Assembly (NCBI RefSeq): GCF_918698115.1
Contig: NZ_CAKKLV010000031.1
Coordinates: 1-45,216, forward strand
Direction of reading: 5' to 3'
Length of the DNA: 45,216 nt
Origin: Peribacillus sp. Bi96
GTDB taxonomy: Bacteria > Bacillota > Bacilli > Bacillales > DSM-1321
Shown: one piece after another, positions 7,419-16,292 of the stretch
Layout: every line of letters begins with the position of its first letter
How positions within the stretch are numbered: the stretch's first letter is position 1
Notes under the pieces: generated by a model
Database searches by the model: none
What the model was told of the DNA's origin: nothing
What the model saw: only the letters and a program-made list of their open reading frames with translations
Translations under genes and position numbers: made by a program

Positions 7419-8714
7419 TTATTTTAAACGATAAATTTTACTTGGTCTTCCTCGAGAAGAATAAGATTCTTCACCAATGATTTCTGCTAAATTAACTTCA
7501 CATAAACTTACTACAATACGCCGTGCATTACTTTCATCCCAATAGAGATGCGTTGTTAAATCTTTTATTGTAAAATCTTTTAATTTCAATCTGTTAACTA
7601 AAGCATTTAATTTATTATAATTTTTCACACTTATTTTGGCTTTTTTTAGTTTTTCCATAAAACCCTTGTCATCTATCCGGTAAGAAAAACGTAATTCTTC
7701 CTCTTCACCCACAGACTCGATCATTGTTCCGTCCTCTTGTACAATGACGATGCCCTTCTCTGACTTTTCTTTTGAAAGTTGGATGGCACGTTGAGCGTTT
7801 ATTTCTGCTGAGTGAAGTGTTTGACCATATCCGATTCCTACGGTTACAGTAGCATTGGATTCATTTGACAACATAAAGACCGTATCTTTTAAATCTTTTA
7901 TTTTAGATTCAATTGTACCCCGTGTACTAAAGATAAAGTAACGGCCGTTTCCCTTCTCAACTAATGACCCCTCCAATTGTTCGCAAAATTTAAGAAGAGT
8001 TTCTTTTAATTTTATCTCTAAAAATTGCAGATGGTACGAGCTTTTAGCTTTCTCAAATATCTTATCAAAATGTTCAATTTCAATAATTTGAACACCAATC
8101 TGGGTGTCTCTAAAGTAAAAAGTTCTCGATTTTTCTGCAAGTATTCTTAATGATTGGCGAATTTCCATATCAGTTGTAGATATTCGATAGGTTGGTACAC
8201 CTGCTTCTTTTAAATTTAGATATACAGCCTCGAAACAAGTTAGTGCACCTTCCGTTTTTCCGGCTTTCCATAAATCAAGATGGAATGCGATTAATTCTTC
8301 CGTGTTTGAATCAATATTGAAGTTTTTTATATACATTTCTTTTGGAGTAATATCAATTTGTTTTAACGCCTGCTCTAAATGGGTTGTAGTTATTTCGTCG
8401 ATACTTACTTTACTTAAAAATTCCTTTTGAAAATACCCCATATGCAAAAGACTTTTATAGATGCCTGATTCAGTATGATCAATATATAATAGATTTTCCC
8501 CTATTCCTACAGTATTTTTTGCAACCATATATGAAATTTGGCCAGAAAAAAACCAGACATCCACGTTTTTATTGAATTCCAAAACGATTTTTTCAGTTTC
8601 TCTGAAATCCTCATATGGGTAGGCTTTAAATTCCATGATTGACTCATATTCTTTACCTAAATTAATAATTCGCTCAACTGATGAAACAGGACCAATTACC
8701 CCAATTTTATACAT
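7419..8714 (-). CDS. Transcriptional regulator with degenerate GGDEF-like domain
   Basis: A 431-residue soluble protein. Residues 1-170 look like a ligand-sensing domain (YKIGVIGPVSSVERI opening). Residues about 200-330 resemble a GGDEF-type cyclase fold (GNGRYFIFSTRG, later VTVGIGYGQTLHSAEINAQRA) but lack a GGDEF motif, so no diguanylate cyclase activity is expected. The C-terminal 70 residues look like a winged helix (KDLTTHLYWDESNARRIV and a final RGRPSKIYRL). The start is ATG 8714 after AAGGAG. It lies downstream of the lyase/permease pair, behind that operon's terminator, and is the likely local regulator of it. The domain calls are from pattern only. Confidence 0.65.
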   Translation of the reverse strand: MYKIGVIGPVSSVERIINLGKEYESIMEFKAYPYEDFRETEKIVLEFNKNVDVWFFSGQISYMVAKNTVGIGENLLYIDHTESGIYKSLLHMGYFQKEFLSKVSIDEITTTHLEQALKQIDITPKEMYIKNFNIDSNTEELIAFHLDLWKAGKTEGALTCFEAVYLNLKEAGVPTYRISTTDMEIRQSLRILAEKSRTFYFRDTQIGVQIIEIEHFDKIFEKAKSSYHLQFLEIKLKETLLKFCEQLEGSLVEKGNGRYFIFSTRGTIESKIKDLKDTVFMLSNESNATVTVGIGYGQTLHSAEINAQRAIQLSKEKSEKGIVIVQEDGTMIESVGEEEELRFSYRIDDKGFMEKLKKAKISVKNYNKLNALVNRLKLKDFTIKDLTTHLYWDESNARRIVVSLCEVNLAEIIGEESYSSRGRPSKIYRLK

Positions 8715-8764
8715 GTTTTTCTCCTTAGTTCAAAAAACTTCATTTCTTTAATCTTATCTTTAAA

Positions 8765-8878
8765 ATGGAGGAAATTAAAGTTTAATCCTTCTTCTATTGG
8801 GAAAATATTTTATCACAAGTCATTGTATCTCTTGATTCGTTAAAAGAAAATATTGACCGATTAAAAAGGGAATTTTAA
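8765..8878 (+). pseudogene. Relic ORF with in-frame TAA
   Basis: After the ATG at 8765 the frame reads six codons (MEEIKV), a TAA, then FYWENILSQVIVSLDSLKEN continuing to a stop at 8876-8878 with the same helical coding character throughout. It is probably a dead short gene or a C-terminal fragment. No family is recognised. Confidence 0.25.
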
Positions 8879-8926
8879 AAGAGCTATTAGCATAGAACGT
8901 ACTTATCTTCTATGCTATAGCTCTTC
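8871..8926 (-). terminator. Strong terminator of the permease/lyase operon
   Basis: On the minus strand AAGAGCTAT.AGCATAGAA pairs with TTCTATGCT.ATAGCTCTT (about 17 pairs with one bulge), followed by TTTTAAAATT. It stands 20 bases after the lyase stop. Confidence 0.75.
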
Positions 8927-8943
8927 AATTAGAAAAAACTAGA

Positions 8944-10263
8944 TTATTTTAACAAATTCACCTTAATGCCTTTATTTAATATATTTTGATAATCAATAAA
9001 GTCATATAAGTCCCCTTCAATTAATGGATTTAAGCTCTTCAATTCTTCTAGAGTCAACTCTTCTATTGATTTATTATGATCTTCACAATAAATGACAATA
9101 GAACCAACAATACTGTGGGCATCTCTAAAGGCAACCCCTTTGCTAACTAAATAATCAGCTACTTCTGTTGCATTGAGAAAGCCATATTTTACAGCTTTTT
9201 TCATATTTTCAGTATTCACCTTCATAGTAGAAATCATATTAGACATAATTTCTAAACAAGACAAAACTGTATCCAATGCATCAAAAAATGGTTCTTTATC
9301 TTCCTGCATATCTTTATTATAAGCCAATGGTAGCCCTTTCATCGTTGTTAAAAGTGAAGTAAGCGAACCATATACTCGTCCTGTTTTTCCTCTTATAAGC
9401 TCTGCTGCATCAGGATTTTTCTTTTGGGGCATAATACTACTACCTGTAGAATATGCATCATCAATACTAATAAATTTAAACTCTTGACTACTCCATAAAA
9501 TCAGTTCTTCACTTAATCTGCTTAAATGCATCATGATGATTGAAAAACTAGACATTAATTCTAAAAGGTAATCTCTATCACTAACACCATCAAGGAAATT
9601 GTTTACAGGTTTTGAGAATCCTAACTCCTCTGCTGTCATTTCTCGGTCTATATTATGAGTCGTCCCTGCCAATGCTCCACACCCCAGTGGACTTTCGTTC
9701 ATAATTTCAATTGCATTAAGAACTCTTTTTCTGTCCCTATCCAGCATATTAAAATAGGCCATTAAATGGTGCTTAAGAGTTACTACTTGAGCTCGCTGTA
9801 GATGGGTGTATCCTGGCATAATCACATTGTTTGCTTTTGCCTTTTCTTCCAGGTTATTTTGAAGCTCTTCAATATACTCGATCACTTCTAACGCCTTATT
9901 TTTAGCGTAAAGCCTGATATCTAAAGCAACTTGATCATTTCGACTTCTTGCTGTATGGAGTTTTTTTGCTGTTTCACCTATTCGTTCCGTTAATTTTGCT
10001 TCAACAAAACTATGAATATCTTCAAAATAGCCTTCGATCACTAATGATCCGCTCTCGATATCTTCCAATATAGAAAGAAGAGACGTTATAATACTTTCTC
10101 CTTCTTCCTTGGTAAGCAATTCACATTTCACAAGCATATTTACATGTGCAATACTCCCTTTAATATCTTCAGAATAAAGTCTCTTATCAACATGAAGAGA
10201 ACTATTAAAGTCCTCCATTAATTTATTTTCTTCTTTTCTAAAACGTCCACCCCATAGTTTCAT
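8944..10263 (-). CDS. argH: Argininosuccinate lyase homologue
   Basis: A 439-residue member of the fumarase/aspartase superfamily. The opening MKLWGGRF, the TARSRNDQVALD segment, GYTHLQRAQ and the signature loop GSSIMPQKKNPD are all canonical for ArgH, which releases fumarate from argininosuccinate. Start ATG 10263 has AGGAG at eight bases; the in-frame ATG at 10269 is too close to that site. It sits 33 bases behind an amino-acid permease. No argG or other arginine gene is visible, so this may be a paralogue that splits another N-succinyl-type compound or works in a catabolic route. The active-site text is intact. Confidence 0.85.
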   Translation of the reverse strand: MKLWGGRFRKEENKLMEDFNSSLHVDKRLYSEDIKGSIAHVNMLVKCELLTKEEGESIITSLLSILEDIESGSLVIEGYFEDIHSFVEAKLTERIGETAKKLHTARSRNDQVALDIRLYAKNKALEVIEYIEELQNNLEEKAKANNVIMPGYTHLQRAQVVTLKHHLMAYFNMLDRDRKRVLNAIEIMNESPLGCGALAGTTHNIDREMTAEELGFSKPVNNFLDGVSDRDYLLELMSSFSIIMMHLSRLSEELILWSSQEFKFISIDDAYSTGSSIMPQKKNPDAAELIRGKTGRVYGSLTSLLTTMKGLPLAYNKDMQEDKEPFFDALDTVLSCLEIMSNMISTMKVNTENMKKAVKYGFLNATEVADYLVSKGVAFRDAHSIVGSIVIYCEDHNKSIEELTLEELKSLNPLIEGDLYDFIDYQNILNKGIKVNLLK

Positions 10264-10296
10264 AACCATTTCTCCTTTTGTAAAATGAAATTGTTT

Positions 10297-11868
10297 TTAA
10301 ATATCTGTATTATCCATATCTTGCAATTCTTGAACGTTCCCCTTTTTTCGCATATACCAAACACCGTTATAAACAGCAAAATAGTAAAAAACGAATCCTA
10401 TTATTGCCACGATGTAAGACATAAATGGCTCTGGAATAATACCCTTACCACCAAAATTTCCGATTGATGCTATCCCAACGAGCATCAGAATATAAATAAC
10501 AAGATAGATCCCACCTATGATTTCTATCGATTTATGTTTATTGATAAAATGAGTAATCAAATATCCAACAATTCCAATTGCTAATCCCCAAATGGCAAGT
10601 TGAATCCTACTCCAATTTGTCCAATAAATAAGTAGCGTGGCAAATACAAAGGCTAAAGGAGCAATAAAATTCATGCCTGGGATACCGTTGTCTTTTGTCA
10701 AACCAACCTTACGAAACACCATGACTGTGACACATGCTGAAGCGTATTTGAAAATACCAATTGATCCAACAATTGCTACAATCGCAGTCCAACTCTTTAA
10801 AGGGAACAAGAAAAGCAATCCGATTAGGAAATTGAGAGTAAGTGCACGTGTTGGAACTCCAAATCTTTTATTAATAGTTCCGAAATAAGAAGGGAGGAAT
10901 CCACTTTTCGCCATTCCAAAAACATGTCTTGAAGTTCCAGCTGTATAAGCAAGCGCTGATCCAGTTGGGGAAATCATTGCGTCCGCTGTAATGGTCCAAG
11001 ACAGCCAAACCATATTCGCCATAAGTGCTAAATTCGCAAATGGAGAGTCAAATTTAATTCCACTCCAACCATGAGCTAGCATTTCGGGCGGTACGGCCCC
11101 TATAAAAACGATTTGAAGTAAAACATATAAAATGGTTGAGACTGACAGCGATGTGATAAGAGCAAGTGGAATATTCCGTCTTGGGTTTACCACCTCGCCA
11201 CTCATCATTACCACATTCCCGAATCCTGTATAGGCAAAAAATATCCCACTAGTTAAGATTGCGCTTAATCCTGCGCCATATCCATTAGGTGCAAACCCAT
11301 GACTTGTATAATTCTCTTCATGAAAACCTGTCATAAAAAAAGCAATGATGGTTAGGACAGGTACTATAAATTTAATCGTGGTAATAATGGTATTCGTGAC
11401 AGCAAATAATTTCACTCCAAAATAGTTCACCACAACAAAGAATACCATTAAAACAGTCGATGCTAGAATTCCTGTTGTCGTTAGTTGCTCCTTAGATATA
11501 TCATATAGGCCTGGCCAGAACTCATTAGCGTATTGAATAACTCCCGATGATTCAACGGGTGCAGTGGCACAGTAGCCAAGCCAAATCGAATAACTAGTCA
11601 CTGTAGCAAGCAACTTTCCATGGGAATAGAGGGGATAACGACCTAACCCCCCAGTTTCTGGTCTTACCCTTGCTAATTCAGCATAAACAAGAGCTATTAG
11701 AGTAATGACGAATGCAGCAATAATCCAAGACATAATAGCAGCTGGTCCAGCCATTTTTGCCGTATTCCATGGCCCAAAAAGCCAACTTGATCCAATAATT
11801 CCTCCAAGAGATAGTGCAGTAAGTGACCAAAAGCCCATTTTCTTTTTCAAATATCGTTCTTGATTCAT
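10297..11868 (-). CDS. APC-superfamily amino-acid permease
   Basis: A 523-residue permease with about 12-14 hydrophobic segments, the usual APC length. Helix 1 carries GGIIGSSWLFGP, the substrate-backbone binding bend of the family, and YAELARVRPETGG follows helix 2. FFAYTGFGNVVMMSGEVVNPRRNIP in the sixth-helix region is also typical. The C-terminus has two extra helices and a short acidic tail. The ATG at 11868 follows GAGAGGGA. First gene of an operon with the argininosuccinate-lyase homologue 33 bases downstream; a good promoter lies at 12046-12074. The substrate is unknown; coupling to the lyase suggests an amino acid feeding it. Confidence 0.87.
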   Translation of the reverse strand: MNQERYLKKKMGFWSLTALSLGGIIGSSWLFGPWNTAKMAGPAAIMSWIIAAFVITLIALVYAELARVRPETGGLGRYPLYSHGKLLATVTSYSIWLGYCATAPVESSGVIQYANEFWPGLYDISKEQLTTTGILASTVLMVFFVVVNYFGVKLFAVTNTIITTIKFIVPVLTIIAFFMTGFHEENYTSHGFAPNGYGAGLSAILTSGIFFAYTGFGNVVMMSGEVVNPRRNIPLALITSLSVSTILYVLLQIVFIGAVPPEMLAHGWSGIKFDSPFANLALMANMVWLSWTITADAMISPTGSALAYTAGTSRHVFGMAKSGFLPSYFGTINKRFGVPTRALTLNFLIGLLFLFPLKSWTAIVAIVGSIGIFKYASACVTVMVFRKVGLTKDNGIPGMNFIAPLAFVFATLLIYWTNWSRIQLAIWGLAIGIVGYLITHFINKHKSIEIIGGIYLVIYILMLVGIASIGNFGGKGIIPEPFMSYIVAIIGFVFYYFAVYNGVWYMRKKGNVQELQDMDNTDI

Positions 11869-12045
11869 GAGATTCCCTCTCTCTTAATGGGGTATATTAT
11901 TATTTGCAAACATAGATAGCTTAGTACTGTGCCTAAGATTATTAACTCCTTTCAAATTTTTAAGTTAATACTTTGAGAAGCTAACAAGGATTAGCTCAAT
12001 TGCAGGTTTATTTTAAGGTCAAAAAAACGTAATTACCTTAAATTG

Positions 12046-12074
12046 ATTTTATTTGAATTGTTTACATTTTGCAA
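12046..12074 (-). promoter_or_regulatory. Sigma-A-type promoter for permease/lyase operon
   Basis: TTGCAA, 17 bases, TAAAAT on the minus strand, giving a leader of about 170 bases before the permease start. That leader holds a small stem (GAGCTAA and TTAGCTTC) near 11980-11998. I see no T-box or other known riboswitch in it. Confidence 0.45.
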
Positions 12075-12168
12075 TATAATTTTTTGAAAATTCACAACAC
12101 GAAATACTAAAGGAGTTCGTTCACTGAGTAAGGCATGCTCAGTAGAGATTGCACAGTACTTGTCGCTA

Positions 12169-12410
12169 ACATAGGTTGCTAATCGCGTGGATCTAGCGCC
12201 TTCCTTAATTTACTTTAGATGGCCCCCTTCACCTATAAAAAACGTTATCATTGTTGGACCTCCCCCTCACCACGAGACATGTATAGTTGCCCCTTGGATC
12301 CTCTCTATGTTTTCTCCCTTAGCCTTGTTCTCCTTGGCTTTCTTGTAGTCTATTGTGATGTTTGAGCGAGCATAGGTTGCTACTCGCGGTGGTTTAGCTG
12401 CCTTTTGTAC
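12169..12410. repeat. Two related short segments
   Basis: The segment at 12169-12206 and the one at 12371-12410 share ATAGGTTGCTA.TCGCG..GG and a following TAGC.CCTT, in direct orientation about 200 bases apart. Read on the minus strand both give similar protein text (RLATYVS and RVATYARS), so they look like relics of two related coding segments rather than random sequence. Confidence 0.35.
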
Positions 12411-12452
12411 TATCGTAGGTTGGCCCTCACCCTTTATTACTGATACTTTTCC
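12268..12452 (-). pseudogene. Coding relic, unknown family
   Basis: The minus strand holds a 61-codon open stretch with no start that reads GKVSVIKGEGQPTIVQKAAK, then PPRVATYARSN and a Lys/Glu-rich helix, ending TIHVSW. The composition is clearly protein-like. RVATYARS slightly resembles the N-terminal strand of serine recombinases, but the catalytic Ser context is not convincing, so I leave it unassigned. A second, more decayed copy (GEGGHLK, stop, RSTRLATYVS) follows at about 12100-12250. Confidence 0.3.
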
Positions 12453-12520
12453 TTAGCTTCCTATGCTATTCACAAATTGATACATCATAGTTTTGAATCA
12501 TTGTATCTGAGAATAAGAGT

Positions 12521-12787
12521 TCAAGACTTTCTTTCTACTAACACTTCAAGAAAGTCTATGAATTCACCTCTTCCGTTTTCATCACTAAAGCCGTTCATTA
12601 AGTCATTAAGTTCCCAAAAATTCCATCGCAGCATACATATCATCACGAAGCTTGTTGTAAATCTCCCATTAATCTTCTTCCCACAATCTTGAATCACTTC
12701 GGCAAAATCGCTGCGAATCAGGATAGACACTCTATCTAGGTTAGTTTTATTATTTATAGTCTGTATGCCTTGGACAAATTCTTTCAA
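12521..12787 (-). CDS. Doubtful 88-codon ORF
   Basis: Open from a TTG at 12787 with no Shine-Dalgarno, starting right behind the GH4 terminator. The text (DRVSILIRSDFAEVIQDCGK, later NGFSDENGRGEFIDFL) is protein-like and the opposite strand gives only poor text, so it may be the 3' part of a truncated gene. No family is recognised. Confidence 0.3.
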   Translation of the reverse strand: MKEFVQGIQTINNKTNLDRVSILIRSDFAEVIQDCGKKINGRFTTSFVMICMLRWNFWELNDLMNGFSDENGRGEFIDFLEVLVERKS

Positions 12788-12795
12788 GAATTAAA

Positions 12796-12843
12796 TTAAA
12801 AAAAGCTGGGTTTGCCCACTATTCATTGTGGGTTACCCAGCTG
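12796..12843 (-). terminator. Terminator of the PTS/GH4 operon
   Basis: On the minus strand AGCTGGGT..CCCAC pairs with GTGGG...ACCCAGCT, followed by eight T. It lies 15 bases after the GH4 stop. Strong and unambiguous. Confidence 0.9.
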
Positions 12844-12857
12844 TCAAATAATAAATG

Positions 12858-14198
12858 TTATGCAATTGGTTCTTTAGTGAATAATGGCAGGTGTTCTTTA
12901 TGTGCTTCTAACATTTCATCCAAGATTTGTTTTGCTACAATATCAGACGGTACAAGAGGGTTAATCGTCATTGCAAGTAAAGCCGTTTGGTAATTCCCTG
13001 TTGCACCAGCATCTGCAGCCAGTCTTTCAAAAGATTTAATCTGCTGCACAAGTCCTTGAGCCGCTACTGGCAGGTCACCCATTGCTATTGGCATTGGGCC
13101 GTCCTTTGTAATGACTGCACTTACTTCTACTGCTGATTCATTTGGGATAGAAGAGATTGCCCCATTATTAATTGTATTAACGGGCTGAATGTCACATTTA
13201 TTAGTATACAACGATGCAATCAGACGGCACGCAGCGTCACTATAATATGCTCCTCCTCGTTTTTCCAATTGTGGCGGTTTAATATCCAAATTAGGGTCTT
13301 TATATAATTCGAATAAATCAGATTCAAGTTTCTTGACGACTTCTGCCCGCGTACCCTCTGCCTCTGCCTCTGCATCTGCATCTTTTAGTTCCTGTTCTAG
13401 CATTTCACGCGTTTTATAGTAATAGCGATGATATGGACAAGGAATTAAACGCAGCGCTTTAATAAATTCCGGACTCCATTCGATTGACTTAATATTGTTC
13501 ATTGTCATACTTTCAGATGAAGTCGCAATTAAATCGATAACATGTTCTGTCACATCTTCACCATCTAACAATACCTTCGAGCCATAAACCATATGGTTTA
13601 ATCCCATAAAATCGACATGAACACGAGAAACATCCGCATTAAGCATCTGCGCAATATCCATTTGCATATGAATCGGAACATTACAAAGTCCAACAACCTT
13701 CCTGAATGATGTATGTCGAAGAATGGCCTCCGTAAGAATCCCGGTTGGATTTGTAAAATTAACAAGCCAGGCATCTGGACATAACTCCTCAATGTCCTTA
13801 ACCACATTAAGGATGACAGGAACAGTTCGAAGGGCTTTAAATAATCCCCCCGGCCCATTGGTTTCTTGTCCTATAACATGATATTTTAACGGTATCCTTT
13901 CATCGATTGCACGTGCATCGAGCAATCCAACACGGAATTGAGTTGTAACAAAATCCGCATCCTTTAAGGCACTCCTACGATCAAGTGTTAGGTGGATATC
14001 GATTGGAAGGTTCGCTTTTTCCACCATCCGTTTGGCTAAATCACCCACAATTTGCAGTTTTTCTTTTCCTTCTTCAATATCTACCAGCCAAATCTCACTT
14101 ACCGGCAGTTCTTCATATCTCTTAATAAATCCTTCAATTAATTCTGGTGTATAACTTGATCCTCCACCAATTGTTACAATTTTCAATCCGTTTTTCAT
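12858..14198 (-). CDS. licH: 6-phospho-beta-glucosidase, GH4
   Basis: A 446-residue NAD- and Mn-dependent GH4 enzyme that hydrolyses 6-phospho-beta-glucosides by redox elimination in the cytoplasm. GGGSSYTPELIEG (residues 11-23) is the NAD-binding loop. Cys172 in VGLCNVP and His202 in GLNHMVYG are the expected metal ligands. NFTNPTG, YHRYYY and the central helices are as in LicH/CelF. The length fits the family. The start is ATG 14198, seven bases after GGAGG; the upstream in-frame ATG at 14219 would begin inside that region. Last gene of the PTS operon, so it cleaves the disaccharide phosphate that the PTS brings in. Confidence 0.93.
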   Translation of the reverse strand: MKNGLKIVTIGGGSSYTPELIEGFIKRYEELPVSEIWLVDIEEGKEKLQIVGDLAKRMVEKANLPIDIHLTLDRRSALKDADFVTTQFRVGLLDARAIDERIPLKYHVIGQETNGPGGLFKALRTVPVILNVVKDIEELCPDAWLVNFTNPTGILTEAILRHTSFRKVVGLCNVPIHMQMDIAQMLNADVSRVHVDFMGLNHMVYGSKVLLDGEDVTEHVIDLIATSSESMTMNNIKSIEWSPEFIKALRLIPCPYHRYYYKTREMLEQELKDADAEAEAEGTRAEVVKKLESDLFELYKDPNLDIKPPQLEKRGGAYYSDAACRLIASLYTNKCDIQPVNTINNGAISSIPNESAVEVSAVITKDGPMPIAMGDLPVAAQGLVQQIKSFERLAADAGATGNYQTALLAMTINPLVPSDIVAKQILDEMLEAHKEHLPLFTKEPIA

Positions 14199-14242
14199 TG
14201 CCCGCACCTCCACCTGCAAAAATAAAGACTCTTGGATGTTAT

Positions 14243-14566
14243 TTAGCTATTTTCTATTTTTTTATGTAAATAGATTATTTCTTCAGTTAATTCTTTCACA
14301 GTTATCGTGGTCATTAAATGGTCCTGCGCATGAACAAGTAGGATTGAAAACTCTACACTTGTCCCAAGTGCTTCATTTTGGATCAAAGACGTTTGAGAGC
14401 GATGAGCTTCATTCAATTCATATTTCGCTTCTGAAACTTTAGTCTCTGCCAGTTCAAATTCGTTATCCCGCGCAAAACGCATGGCTTCCATAAGCAAACT
14501 TCTTGCATTTCCGCTGTGCAAAATAAGCTGAAACGCCACTTTTTCCGTAGATAGTTTCTGACTCAC
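14243..14566 (-). CDS. PTS lactose/cellobiose-family IIA
   Basis: A 107-residue all-helical IIA protein that receives phosphate from HPr and passes it to IIB. His79 in LLVHAQDHLM is the expected phosphorylated histidine, and LHSGNARSLLMEAM (about 16-29) is the conserved first-helix region. GTG start at 14566 with GGGGGA upstream. It lies 38 bases after the IIB gene and 44 before GH4. It resembles Bacillus LicA/CelC; the substrate is most likely cellobiose or a similar beta-glucoside, because GH4 is co-transcribed. Confidence 0.92.
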   Translation of the reverse strand: MSQKLSTEKVAFQLILHSGNARSLLMEAMRFARDNEFELAETKVSEAKYELNEAHRSQTSLIQNEALGTSVEFSILLVHAQDHLMTTITVKELTEEIIYLHKKIENS

Positions 14567-14604
14567 TATTTATTCCCCCTATAAGAAAAGCGCAAGGCGC
14601 CAAA

Positions 14605-14913
14605 TTATTGATTGTTCACTAATCCAAGCGCTGTTTCTAAAACGGCTTCCCCATTCATTAATCCATAATGAACCTGATTGATTACATCAACTACAACTGG
14701 TTTAGATTCGGCCATCTTTTTCACATCGTTTAACAAATAACGTACTTGAGGCCCTAATAGCAGGACATCAGCATTATCGATATTTTCCCCCGCTTGATCT
14801 GCTGAAACAGCCCAGATTTTTGCTTCAATTCCTTTTGCCTCTGCTGCCTTCTCCATTTTAGTAACTAAAAGACTAGTAGACATTCCTGCTGAACAAACTA
14901 ATAAAATATTCAT
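14605..14913 (-). CDS. PTS lactose/cellobiose-family IIB
   Basis: A 102-residue IIB protein. Cys7 in [11 protein letters not shown] is the phosphocysteine loop of the family, and [12 protein letters not shown] (about 54-65) is the usual second conserved segment. It transfers phosphate from IIA to the sugar bound by IIC. ATG start after AGGGGGAATATAA. It is separated from the other PTS subunits by the GntR regulator gene upstream, but all are on one strand with short gaps. Confidence 0.93.
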   Translation of the reverse strand: MNILLVCSAGMSTSLLVTKMEKAAEAKGIEAKIWAVSADQAGENIDNADVLLLGPQVRYLLNDVKKMAESKPVVVDVINQVHYGLMNGEAVLETALGLVNNQ

Positions 14914-14949
14914 TTATATTCCCCCTATTTTTTATCCATAAGTTTTAGA

Positions 14950-15663
14950 CTATACTTCAAATTTCACAACATATTTATGCACTTTGGTTTGATAGAATGC
15001 TTCTGAATATTCTACCAGGCGATCATCCTCATCATAAGCGTATCGCATTCGTTTTAATAAATTTTGATTATTACTAATCGATAGGGACTTACAAATAATT
15101 TCATCTGGTAATTCAATATCAAACTCGTCTGTAAATCGTGCAAAAGATATATTTTGTTCATTTAATAAATGATAGAGCGATCCTTTATATGCATCCTTTT
15201 CTAAAGGTAGCTTTAACCAACTAGGCAAGTAATGCGAGAAATAGATATAGGGCTCGTCATTTAGGAAATAAATCCGTGACACATGGAAACATGTATCTCC
15301 AAATTGCTGATAAAGGAAAGTATCAGGCTGATTATGAATAATACTGATATTCGCATATTTTTTCTTTATCCTGTATCCTTTCTCCACCAACAGTTCCGAG
15401 AAGTTCTTGCCCTTTGATAATTTAGAAATGATTTTGTTATTAATTACTTTTGTCCCTTTTCCACTTCGTTTTTCAAGATACCCTTCGCCTACAAGCTCTT
15501 CAATTGCATTGCGGATTGTTATCTTACTTACACTAAATTCTTTTTCTAATTGCTCATGAGTAGGAATATTCATCTCAAGTTGGTATTCACCACTTAAGAC
15601 CCGATCTTTAATTATATTTTTCACTTGTAAATAGATAGGACCCTTTTTTCTTGAAAGATTCAA
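14950..15663 (-). CDS. GntR-family regulator, HutC type
   Basis: A 237-residue repressor-type protein. The winged helix-turn-helix is at residues 8-75 (YLQVKNIIKDRVLSGEYQL, then LEKEFSVSKITIRNAIEELV and YLEKRSGKGTKV). The UTRA effector domain is at about 95-235, which in this subfamily binds sugar phosphates. TTG start with AAAGGTAG eight bases upstream. It lies inside the PTS operon, between the small membrane protein and IIB, so it is probably autoregulated. The palindrome next to the operon promoter (17684-17707) is its likely operator. Confidence 0.88.
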   Translation of the reverse strand: MNLSRKKGPIYLQVKNIIKDRVLSGEYQLEMNIPTHEQLEKEFSVSKITIRNAIEELVGEGYLEKRSGKGTKVINNKIISKLSKGKNFSELLVEKGYRIKKKYANISIIHNQPDTFLYQQFGDTCFHVSRIYFLNDEPYIYFSHYLPSWLKLPLEKDAYKGSLYHLLNEQNISFARFTDEFDIELPDEIICKSLSISNNQNLLKRMRYAYDEDDRLVEYSEAFYQTKVHKYVVKFEV

Positions 15664-15993
15664 GATATATCTACCTTTCTAGTTCAATATCATTTGATTG
15701 CATCACGCTCTCAGTTCATCCACCTAATGAAGGAGAAACTACGTAGTTGAATGCCTTAACTTACTTGCCGCTGCAGCATCAAGACTTATCATCGAAGTTA
15801 GATTCCTTGAGAATCCCTGCTGGCGAATGCATACCCACCACCTAATCGATCTGTTGTTGAATAGGTAGTGTTTCCTAAATACATTATATATCCAGTTTAT
15901 TCATGTTTCACAACAGAGTTTATGCTGCAGACCTTATTTAGGGAGTTCGAATTTGATATTGTTCTTACTTTCAGTAGTTTAAGATAAAGAGAT
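15664..15993. other. Gap inside the PTS operon, no gene seen
   Basis: A 330-base stretch between the small membrane-protein gene and the GntR gene. No open frame with family character on either strand. AACTACGTAGTT at 15737-15748 is a perfect 12-base palindrome and could be a protein-binding site. No strong terminator is visible, so read-through is possible, but the length would also allow an internal promoter for the regulator and IIB-IIA-GH4. Confidence 0.4.
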
Positions 15994-16275
15994 TTACTTT
16001 CCATTTACTTTTATCAGGGACTGACGTTGATTCTGTGAAGCAAACAAAGCCAATCTAAGCTTATTTGAAATATAAGTTGAACTTGCGATTGTAACGATAA
16101 TAACAATCGGGGTCATTATTTTGCCTGCCAGCATCACAAAAACCATTGACAATCCAATCACTCCAACCGCCAGAAGAACATCTTTCACTACGGAGCCTTT
16201 ACTAAATGTTTTCAATCGGCTGCACACAATTTGAGCTACTATAAAGGTTAAACCTGCAATAATTAAAGAAACCAC
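15994..16275 (-). CDS. Small membrane protein in PTS operon, 93 aa
   Basis: Three probable transmembrane segments (about residues 2-20, 31-50 and 52-70), then a basic 20-residue cytoplasmic tail. ATG with AAGGAG upstream, 17 bases behind the IIC gene, so certainly co-transcribed. I do not recognise the family. It is too short to be a IIC fragment and has no IIC motif. Its position suggests a transporter accessory subunit, but that is inference from context only. Confidence 0.6.
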   Translation of the reverse strand: MVSLIIAGLTFIVAQIVCSRLKTFSKGSVVKDVLLAVGVIGLSMVFVMLAGKIMTPIVIIVTIASSTYISNKLRLALFASQNQRQSLIKVNGK

Positions 16276-16292
16276 TTAGAATTCACTCCTTT

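Noticed and set aside
11869..12045. Possible T-box or other riboswitch in the permease leader
   Set aside because: Only a short stem is present; no T-box core, specifier loop or antiterminator/terminator pair could be found.
14573..14600. GCGCAAGGCGCC as a REP-like element
   Set aside because: A single very short copy between IIB and IIA; no second copy or stable hairpin in the window.
15664..15993. A gene in the PTS operon gap
   Set aside because: Frames on both strands are short and without family features; only a 12-base palindrome stood out.
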